From the NCBI GenBank assembly GCA_932294295.1, contig OW028582.1, positions 36,544,704 to 36,608,703 of the forward strand: 64,000 nt of DNA, given 5' to 3'. Every line of letters starts with the position of its first letter. Within the stretch, counting starts at the first letter, position 1. The notes below the pieces were generated by a model. The model had not been told where the DNA came from, made no database searches, and saw only the letters and a list, made by a program, of their open reading frames with translations. Shown here in pieces: positions 34,785 through 45,300 of the stretch. The stretch is from Alitta virens. Lineage: Eukaryota > Annelida > Polychaeta > Phyllodocida > Nereididae. The position numbers and the translations under genes were made by a program.

Positions 34785-36392
34785 TTACTTCTTAGGAGAC
34801 ATTTGAGTCATATTAAGGAAGGATGCGTTCATCAGGCTGCTCATGTTGAGCCGAGTCGAACTGGCAGGAAGGTTGTCACTGCCAGACAGCAAGGATCCCA
34901 CTGAAAGAGGGTTCAAGGAAGAAGAACCAGGCACCACTGGAGAAGGTACAGCAGAGAAGACACCCAATGAAGATGAAGGCCCAGTTCCAGAAGACTGGTA
35001 CGTACCTGCAGGCTGGAACATGGCAACTGAAGAAGCTCCTGCAGGCTGTACAGAAGCTGAAGCAGACGGCTGTGTAGACATCGTCTGGAAGGTAGTCCAT
35101 TTGTTTCTCAGGAGTAGCCTGCTGGAACTGGCTGAATGTCGGCTGAAACATCTAGGCCATCTAGGCCTGATAGAGCTGCTGCTGCTGAATAATCAACTGC
35201 TGCTGTCGCTGCTGCTGTTGCTGCTGCTGCTTGTTCCTCCTGACTTGCGCTTTCAGCTGCAGGAAGAACAACATCAGCTGGGCTTCGACGGCGTCATACA
35301 TATCCAAGTCAAACTGAAGACACTCAGAATATATGTAGTCAGTCATCTGGCGGATTCTCTTGGTCTTCGGATCTGCAGGAGGAGGAGGAGGAGGAGGAGG
35401 AGGAGGAGGAGGAGGAGGAGGAGGAGGAGGAGGCTGTGCGATGGCTTTGATGCACTGGTCAATCCTTGCAGCTATCTGCTGAGCAGTCTGGACTATGTCA
35501 GCTAATTTTGAGCTTGATGCAGAAGAATGATCATCAGTATTCTTCCTCTTCTTGAAGGGACCATGCTGGGAAGACTGGACTTGGCTCGACGTCAACTTCT
35601 TCAACTTCTTCTAGTTCTTCAAGCCCAGAATCTTCCCTGTGCTGGAGCTGTCATCCAAAGTTGGGCAGTTGCTTCTTGTTCTTCGCAATCTTCTTCTTTG
35701 GGTTGACAGCTTGACGAGAAGGCACCCTGAAGATGTGTTGCTCAAGTGCCCCAAAGTTAGCGATAATTCACTTCTCCTTCTCTGTCGGATTTCTCTTGGC
35801 TGTACCTGAAGGGCCCTGCTTGATGAGCTTCCCAGCACTGGTTCTGATAGACTCAAGCCAGGTCTTCAACTGTAGCCTAGTACAGGGGACACTGAGGGTC
35901 TGTGCCTTGTCATCGATGAGCCTCATCTTCCTCTGATGATCCTTGTAGTCACGTCTGGTCCTGTCATAGAATATGTCATTCTCCCAATACCAGTCAGCGA
36001 TGTCTTGCTCATCATTGGGAGGTAGAAAAAGCTTCTCAGTCTTTCTTCTTGGCTTCTTCTGAGATGCAGCAGGAGCAGTGGCGGAGGAGGCCTGGGTGGC
36101 AGGAAATTGACTGGCATCACTATCATCATCTTCTTCTTGGGTGTCTTTCTTCTCTTCTCCTCCTCTACATCAAAGTCTGGATCTCTGTCGCTGTCATCCA
36201 TGTCAACATAAGACTTGGCAGAGGACATGGCAAGAGACTTGGTAGGAGCGTTATAAGTAGAACTGGCAGGACTAGCAGCTGCAGGAACACTGGATTCTTC
36301 AGACTCAAATAATTCTTCCCCAGAGGCAAGTGCAAAAAGGCTCTTCTTCTGTGACTTTTCTTTCGAAGATTGCATCTCTTCTTGGGTCCCAT
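34785..36392 (-). pseudogene. MADF-like partner gene of the outer Harbinger element, broken
   Basis: The likely start is MGPKKRCN at 36392. The MADF-like part is recognisable in pieces: DEQDIADWYWENDIFYDRTR, then LQLKTWLESIRTRAGKL, then a conserved Trp codon changed to TGA, then IIANFGALEQHIFRVPSRQA. Several frame changes separate the pieces. The C-terminal half has a Pro run of about 19-20 coded by a GGA repeat (35380-35433, plus strand) and a Gln-rich tract, ending at 34785. The inner and third elements have the same arrangement of MADF-like head and low-complexity tail. Confidence 0.75.
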
Positions 36393-37032
36393 GGTGAAAA
36401 GGTAATGTTGAAACAGCAAACCGGAGCAGCAACAGCAGCAGAGAAGAGTATAGTGAGGTCGATCAGTTTCTATCAAAGGCAGAGGTGTGAATGAAGTTTG
36501 CCTCACTGTGAATAATTATATACTGCTGGCTGAGGTCACGTGACGAGCCACCCGGCCCTGCAACCGTTCTGCACCCATTGTTAACGTAGCAGCCGGTGAC
36601 TTACTCGTGGCACACGTGACTCACACGTAGCGTACGTAGGTATTGATTTTTCTATATGTAGAAACCGGTGACTTATCCCTGGTACACTTGAGTGCACACA
36701 TAGAAGCCGACGGTTTAATAGTCGCACACATACCTCTCCCGCCGGGTTCTTGACACCCACGTGTGCGACGATTAACCCGCCGGCTTCTACGAGTGTCTCA
36801 GTGTGACTTGGCATATGCCACGAGTGCCTCTACGGCAACGACGGCTTTACCACAGTTGCTCAAAATCACCGAGTTTTCTATGGAAGTTTTGAACATGAGG
36901 TTAGGGGACGACTGCGAGGAATCGAGTGTGTTCACAGTCTTCTATGACAACCTCCCGATAACCACGGTTGCAGTACGGATGCCCAATATTACATCATTCT
37001 ACGAGAGCAATATGGCTTCTCTGGAAAAACCT

Positions 37033-37050
37033 GCTATGTGAGAACCCCCC
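37033..37050. repeat. Right terminal inverted repeat, outer element
   Basis: GCTATGTGAGAACCCCCC, complementary to 29843-29860 without mismatch and followed by TTAA. Confidence 0.9.
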
Positions 37051-37054
37051 TTAA

Positions 37055-37830
37055 ATTAAACATCTCCAAGAAGTACCCAGGCTGTGAGATGTGTTTTTTT
37101 GGGTGCTCTGTAAGACAGACATCAGGACAGTGGAACACAGACAGATCGAAGAGACAGACAATCTGAGACAAATGCCAAAATATAACACATCTTTCAAATG
37201 TCATTAAGAAATCTATCGTTAGTGTTGTGTTTTTGGATGCTCTGTAAGACAGACATCAGGACAGTGCAACACAGACAGGGAGAAGAGACAGACAATGTCA
37301 GACAAATGCCAAAATATAACACATCTTTCAAATGTCAGAAAGAAATCTACCATCAGTCTGATTTCATTAATATTTCCATAAAATGATCAGGCTGTGAGAT
37401 ATTTTGGGTCCTCTGTAAGACAGACATCGGGACAATGCAACACAGACAGGGAGAAGAGACAGACAATGTCAGAAAGAAATCTACCATCAGTCTGATTTCA
37501 ATATGTCCAAGAAATGGTCAGGCTGTGAGATATTTTGGGTGCTCTGTAAGACAGACATCAGGACGGTGCAACACAGACAGGGAGAAGAGACAGTCAATCT
37601 GAGACAAATGCCAAAGTATAACACATCTTTCAAATGTAAAGAAATCAATCATCAGTGCGATTTCATTCAACATGTTCAGAATTGTCCCGACTGTAAGATG
37701 TGCTTTTTGGTGCTGCGTAACACAGACAGCGCCACAGTGAGACAGACGGACAAACACAGATACAAATTGTGCACAACTGTATCAAGTCCCTGTGTCATTC
37801 TGAAAGACAATTAGACCAATCAGTCTGATG
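37055..37830. repeat. Tandem array of a ~165-bp unit
   Basis: About five units, some shortened, each with GGCTGTGAGAT, GTAAGACAGACATCAGGACAG, CACAGACAGGGAGAAGAGAC, AAATATAACACATCTTTCAA and CATCAGTCTGATTTCATT in that order. Related sequence continues left of the transposon (29690-29842). The open frames here are by-products of the repeat. The complete units act as paralogous empty sites for the insertion. Confidence 0.85.
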
Positions 37831-40800
37831 TCTTAATTTAGAAAACCTCTAATTTACAAATGCACTTTCATGCTACAGGTTTCATTATATGTGGTGCCAG
37901 TTTGAAAGATATGCTTCATTATATTAGGAAACACGGAATATTCAGTGATCTGAGCAAAATATCCATTCCTATGACAATGACTTCCGTAAACTTGGACTTC
38001 CATACATGGTCCAACTGTATGAATAAAAGATATATATATGCATAAAAATAAAACCACTTAATTTTTTATAAGTGACACAAGTCGTTTTATTAAACACCTG
38101 AAGAAGGAGACTTATTTACAAGATCATGAAAACATTTTGATATCAATCATTATGTAATGATTCTTTGTCATAAAATTGTAACACATGTGGATAAAAAAGT
38201 ATTTGTACATGATCACTGAGGCATGTTTTGTAGGATGAATATAACTTTAACTCTCAATAAATAATAATCAGTATGTATCTACATTATCAATTATTTGATT
38301 TACTGTTGACAGTGCAGGAGGTCTCATACAAAAATACATAACAAGTTCAGCTTTCTTTTTTTAAAACAGGAATGACTAGTTAGATATATAAATAATAAAT
38401 TATAAAATATTCTCTGTAATATTAATTTCTCTTCAAGCACAGCTTGTACAAAACTATCATTGTATCACCAAGTCACTAAATGAATGTTAAAGTTCACCAA
38501 CATCAATGTTTCTTATGATAGCATCTATTGTCTTACTAAATTTATCGTCCATTTAATATTACAAATTTCTTGTAAATAGTCCTTTACTGTTACATATATT
38601 TTTTATTAAACAAAGTTACGCATTGATTGGGGTTAATGTTCCCAAATCGTTGATATTTTCTGCGGAGCTGAAATTTTTGAAAATATTAAACAATGTTAGA
38701 AATAAATAAAACTAAATCATAAGGTTAAGAATATGAATTACGCGTTATCTTTCAGAAATGTTCAAATATAATATAACAGTGTTTGTTAGGGTCTTGTAAA
38801 GATACATTCAAACCATGCTAACATGTTAATCTATGCACGAGACAAAACTTAAAACTTCAAAATTGGAACTTATCCGATAACAATCTTTCATACTAGATTG
38901 ACACATTCAATTAATGTATTACGTACCCGACTTCAAAGACTACACACTTTCATTAACCATCAGCGTTGGAAATTAACTTTGAGAAAACAAAAATTCTAGC
39001 ACTGCCATAACACACCATAAATCTTCATTAATTTAATATATACATTCTTTATCTTTTTATTTTAGGATCAGAGTTATTTATCCCGTTACTCCAACAAACC
39101 TGTTATGAAGTTACTTTCATGCTCAACATAATCATTCCACATTAGTTGGTTAAACATCACAAATAAAAATGTATTTTTCTTATGTTTCGGTGCATGAAGA
39201 GATATTCCGTACAGCATCAAATGAAGATGACTATGCAAGAAGTGACCAAATGACGTGTTAGGGTTAATAGTAGTGTGAAAATTCAAGTGTTAAAGTAGAC
39301 GAAGGATGAAGAAACACACACATGCAATGGAGCCATGTCGTTTTTGACCAAAATAGTGCAAAATGTAATTTCACTGCTCTTTGTAGTGAGGTGGACTTAA
39401 TTATGAGGTATATTACAAAGACACAAATGAAATTTGAAAAACAGTTCAATGATTAGGTGGTCTTACAGTAGAGCACCATTGTATTTCAGTATTTAGGATT
39501 TCATTTAAGTGTTAAGAAAACACAAATATTTCAGATCTAGCATCTTACTCAATATTCAGCAATTGAGACAATTTTCCAACACTCGCAGATCGATGGTTAT
39601 TTTCAACCTGATGACAAGAAAATTAAAGATTACAGATACGCCCCAAAAAATTTGGCATATTGTACAGCATATCAAATAATTTAACAAATTAATGCATATA
39701 TTGTGCACTCCACAATGGAGATTTATGTTTAAACAAATGTAAAACAAAAGAAATGTGTTAAGATACAAATTTTTGAGATGAATGAAATATGACAGAGTAC
39801 CCAAATATAGGTATATGGCAATTTTATGGCTTCTTTTGAGTTGCATGATGCTTTACGCAAGTGAATTAATACTTACTAAATAGGCATAATTATCCATTTG
39901 TGACAGCGAAGTGCATTTCATAACTGTTTTCAGCTAATTTGTGTATAAATGCACAAATCAGTTCAAACAGTTAGCTAGTTCTGTTACATTACAACAAAAT
40001 GAAAGCATATGCCAGCATCGAAATGAAAACTTCATTCATCTTAACTAATTCTAGTCACTGCCCAATTTCATGTATTCACAGAAGTTCCTCTTATCAATAA
40101 TTCAATCCTTAATATTTTCAATGCTAATTTAAGTCAGCTGACTAGATGATAATGAGGAAAGATAATCAAGATATTGGGGTTATGAGAGACAGACTGCACC
40201 ATTTTCATAATACTACAAAGTACAGACCAACTTTTTGTGATCATTCTAACATTAACAATCTGACAACAAACACAATTAAATACCCAAAAACAGTGCATTT
40301 TTTATCTACACACAGCCAATTGCAATTGTGCTTTTGTGATTAGGTTAAGAAACATAAAAGATCTTGCATCTGCGACGTAACAATTGCATCAATAAAACAA
40401 AAGACTATGACGAAGCAAAGCAAGAATACTGAAATAGTGTTGTTTCATTCAGAATACAAGTTCAGATTATTTTCACGGAGTTTAAACGATTAAGGAAAAC
40501 AACACATCAAATGCATGCGTCAACAATGACTTAACATTAAATAACTGCAAGACACATTAATATCACTCCTCAAAAATGTTCGTTCATCATCTATCACTCC
40601 ACAGACATAAGAATAAAAGCCTCCTAAATGTTACTGACCATATAATAACCTGACCAGCCAAGAATAACCATCATAGGAAAGACTTTTCACAGTAACTAAC
40701 GTATAACTGATCAGTGGTCACCCAGCATTCAAGAAAATAACACCGTCAAAAATACATTCACTCAAAATATTTCACGTTTTGTAAATACTTTAAGAAATGA

Positions 40801-42390
40801 AAATATACACAGAGTACCAACAGAGTACTATTGTCACCTTCTTACAAAAGATCCACAACCTTGAAGTCAAGTTTTCACAGAATAACTATATCTTTACATT
40901 TTGAAGTTAAGACATTATCTAAACCATCCGGTTTCCTACAGAGTCCAAACGACCCACTATAATAGAAGTTAAAAAAAAAATTTTATTAAGAAAGAAAATC
41001 ATGCACTATAACCAAGCAATCCCCTCAGACTGGGTCTCAAAGACTTGTCTTCATAAGGGAGCTTTTAATTCCAGCAATCAGCCTGTTGGACACTCCTCAA
41101 CAAGCGTCATGTGCTGAAACACCCTCTACAAACACCAGAGGGGACTACAAGCAACCCAGGTTTGACACTAGCGCTACCTGGTGTTAATGTACAACTACAG
41201 TAGAAGACTGAATATCAACGATTACTTTTTATATAAAAAGAATTGAGATGTAATCATCTCACAAGCTGCAGAAGTATTAAAAATCTCACAATGATAATTT
41301 CAATTCACCTGGTCAAGCCAAGTGACAGAGAAGTCAAGCTGCATCGAGTTAGGTTTATAATAAACGTTCATTAAACGCAGCCTTGCTGAGAATATAACGC
41401 TTTTAACAAGTTAACAAGATGTTGACCACGTACACAGGAAAATGTGAAAATCATAATTCATACAGAGAGGTATTTCTCACTTCAATTACACCAGGATCAA
41501 GACCAATTAAGCGTTTGATTAAAATGGTAGCACCTCCTTTCCACAGATTATTGGTCAGGTCTAAAATAATAGAATAAGCACACTGATCGTAAACTAACCC
41601 CAGAGCTCTGTCGTTTCAAAACATTATATGACTATTCCTAGCATCCCATTATAACCATTTTATGAATTCAAATAGTAACAGACCACACAAAAAATCATGA
41701 GAGCGTAGTTATTCTGAATGTTAGAACGTCTTCAAAGCGGAGCAGTACTCCACCATAATATTATGTCAAGGACTGCTCCAGTGCTCCTTCTAGATGACAA
41801 TCCAACAAGATAGCCCTAAAATAATTCCTTGACTTCTACTTTTACCATTTTAACGTAACGTTACTTATATATCATGCATATTGCTAAAAAAAGATGCAAT
41901 TAGGTCACTACACTGCTCAATATTGAAACTGAATGGTAAAACCAAGAAATATTCGCTCGACAATCTCGGGAACTTAATTTGTAGTATTGCTCTTCAACCA
42001 GAACTAGTCTCTTGACTCCCAACATCACTGTGTATGGATTGAGCAGACCTACATTTCCTTCCTTTTGACTTCAAACAGAGAGAGAGACTACAGATCTGAC
42101 ACACAAATCAAACTTTGCTTCGTCGATAAAAATGAGATGACGAGCCTCTAATTACATTGTACACAACGACAGACAAGAAATAAAGAGAGCATCTTATCAC
42201 AACAGCAGATTTAACAGCATAAGCTAGTGCAAAAATTGATATAGTATTACAAATATCGTTTGTTTCATCTGCTTCTTAATGTATATCATCTCTGATACAT
42301 TAGAAACAGGTAATCACAACATCAGGTTCAGATTAATCTGACTTAAAAGTAAAAAGCATATGGAAAACTTTAAAAAAGACAAAATATTCA
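37831..42390 (-). other. Probable 3' UTR / downstream flank of LPCAT
   Basis: 4.5 kb of AT-rich sequence after the LPCAT stop codon with no recognisable exon. Minus-strand AATAAA motifs occur, for example near 38086-38092, so a long 3' UTR is possible (inference). The repeat phrase GTGAGGTGG occurs near 39386. Confidence 0.4.
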
Positions 42391-45300
42391 TCATTCACTT
42401 TTGACCTTGTCATTGACATGATTGACCGTGACCTCATTCTGAACGTTGTTGTGGTTGACATTGACCTCTTTTTCAAGGTCATCGTGGTTGACCTTGACCT
42501 CTTTTTCAATGTCATTGTGGTTGACATAGACCTCCTTTTCAAGGTCGTTGTGGTTTCCCTGTCCATCTGGACATTGCAGCATTGTTTGGAGCAGGTTGTG
42601 TGTTGATTGAATCTCTTGGTATCGGCAAAATATACTTGCATACTCTGGTTTCAGTTCAGCATAGTTCTTGAATTCCTCTGAAAAACAAGAAGAAATAAAC
42701 AAAATGTGAATATGTTATCTTCTGTAACTATCGCTGTAAACCTCAACTACAGTCACACCTAGAAATATACCTGGACACTTTCAGAATTTCCTGTAAATTC
42801 AAACTGTAAGAGAATGGTTATGTTACAATGACTATTATTAGACTCAATATCAACACTGGTCGGGAGAAGCCAAAAGTCCCTAGGGACAAGCAGAAGTACT
42901 TCAGGCACTTTTCCGAATAGACAACGAAATCTAAACAGTTAAATTGTCTTGCAGTCATTCAAATCCAATTCAACACTAGCAAATGCCAAGTGGCCATAAG
43001 AGTTCTAAATTATTTTTATTTAATGACCCTATTACAATAGAAAAGTAACCTCACCATAAGTAATGCGGCCATCTTTGTCTGCATCTACACTCACAAACAA
43101 CTGGTGGGCGTCCACATCCGCAAGACCGAATGCTGTCATGAGAATGTCTTTTAACTCTTGTTCTTCTATGTATCCCTTGTTTCCATGGTCAAACAGCTGA
43201 AAATTTTGAAAAATTGAAGTCATTTTCCCAGTTGTAAGTTAATATGATAAAAAATATCAAGTTAATGTAATACAGAAGTATTTATTACTTCATTCTATGT
43301 CAGACGAGAGAAATCGATTCATCAAATTTGGGACTGAAGACTAATGCAAGAAGCTTCTAACATTTCAAGTTACAGTCAGGGTCATTGAAGTTGGCCAGGT
43401 CATCGAAATTCGCCACCCCCAACAAACACTCATCATTTACAGTGTTCTCACACTTTGACAGCCAACTCAGAAATGGTGATGGTTTATTTAGAGTAGCGAA
43501 TGTCGATAACCCTGGCCAAATTCGATGATTAAAGTTTTCAGACATCCCCCCACCACCTCTTTTTAAAATTTTTGATGACCGTCTTATTTTTTTTAATTTG
43601 AATATTAACCAAATACTGGTGATCCATCCCTCCCCTTCTTTATATATTTTGGAGAACCACCCCACCCTTCCCTGCTTTAAAAAAAAGTTTCCTGTCTGCC
43701 CCCAACCCACTTTTAAATGGTACAACCCTAAGATAGCAATACAAAAATGACAAAGCAAAGAAAACTCGCCAACAAACCTCAAATGCTAAAGTAATGGTAG
43801 AATCATTATTGGCCGGCATTGCGACTAAAGACAATCCTATGATGTATTCTCGGAAGTCTAATTTGCCCGAGCCATCCTGTAATAGAAATCATACATGAGT
43901 AAGTTTTAATCTAAATCTTATTAGCAAAACTACTTAATAACTACTTAATAAGATGCTGAGAAGATACAACTCCGCGTAAAGTCAAACTTATACATTTTGA
44001 TGCAAATTGAAAACAGGTAAGAGGTCATTTACGCATCAGCCATTTGCACATATGACCTCAGTTCAGTACAGCCGACCAGTATGACAACCGAACATCACAA
44101 AACTGACCATAGTCCACAATGGTCATTGTGACATCTTTGCATTTGTTTTAAGAATGAAATGATTGACATCATACTGGTCAACTCGACGGAAACTGATGTC
44201 ATCTGTGCAAATGGCTAAGGTGTGAATAGAGCCTACTTTTACATTTTCTTTCATTGAATTATCTATCAAGGCACATCACAAATCTAGATTATCAAAAGTA
44301 TCCTAATAATACTTGTAACGACTACAGGCACATACATGAAATTTATACTTTGTCCAAGTAATCAATGTGACATTAACAAAAGTCGATTCTGAAGAGATAA
44401 TTTCAGTCACTAACCCTGTCATATAATTCAAAGACATCCTTCAATGACTCCGACACTGGGAGATCTAAATACTTCGCAAATGTCTCGAGGTCAATTTGAC
44501 CATGACAGCTTTGCGCAATTCCTCCAAATCTCTCCATTAGTTCTTTCAGGCTGGCATAGCTCACACTGAAAACAGAACAGCCGATGTAAAACATAATGCT
44601 GCAGCAGGCGACAACCCTCAGCTGGGACTGAAGATTGCATCACACAGATGGAATTAATTAATTAGGACCCAAGAAAATAGTAATAACATTCATCCCATCA
44701 GCAAAAGCTTTAGTGCCCTTGAATCTGGTTATCTATAAGCAGTTGAAAACCCCTTTAAAAAAAATTAAAGACAAAATAAAATAAACTCTTACCCTAGCTT
44801 TTTGTTCAACTTGGAGAACTCTACTAATCCTGAAGCTGCGGGTAGATCTAACGTGGCAGCGTACTTCATTAATCGGATATCTTCGTAAGTGTGATCTGTC
44901 ATGGGAACTGCCATGGCTCTGAGATGGAAGAAAAGTCGTTTCAAATAAACAAGTTATTGACAAGCAGAAAGACTCATAGTACTCTTCACTTTCATCAATA
45001 ATTCAGATTAAAATCAACAATTGTATATATTATGATAACATTATTACATTTTGCAGTTGTAGATTACTGATCCCCAGGTCTATTACATTTAGCCATCATT
45101 ACAAACCAAATTTCAAGACAAGAACAGAGATTGAAAATGGTGTTCATACTCTTCAAGATAGAAGTTCATACATAACCAAATTGACCTACACGATAATTGA
45201 CGCTAAACCTCAAATAATTTCTGTCTTGTTCAGACACCAATCGGTATTTTTTTTACTTACTTGGCCATAATATCCCTAACATTAGAAGCAAATAATCTGC

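Larger units (their letters stand above)
29843..37050. mobile_element. Outer PIF/Harbinger element, transposase lost, MADF-like gene kept
   Basis: The ends are perfect 18-bp inverted repeats: GGGGGGTTCTCACATAGC at 29843-29860 and its complement at 37033-37050. TTAA borders both sides (29839-29842 and 37051-37054). The 7.2 kb span contains a second element at 29962-34506; what remains is about 2.7 kb. It holds a broken MADF-like gene (34785-36392, minus) and no transposase. Family membership follows from the third copy at 55651, which shares the left end (18 of 20 bases) and the right subterminal sequence and does carry a Harbinger transposase. Subterminal TACGTA-type words occur near both ends. 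Confidence 0.85.

Noticed and set aside
36581..37041. Host gene suggested by open frames on both strands
   Set aside because: The stretch lies inside the outer transposon's right subterminal region and has matching words in the third copy's non-coding end.
29839..37054. piggyBac element, suggested by TTAA borders
   Set aside because: The encoded transposases have Harbinger motifs (GAIDGKH, VENAFG) and a MADF-like partner gene, not piggyBac features.
37055..37830. CRISPR-like array, suggested by regular repeats
   Set aside because: The units are continuous tandem repeats of about 165 bp without unique spacers, in an animal genome.
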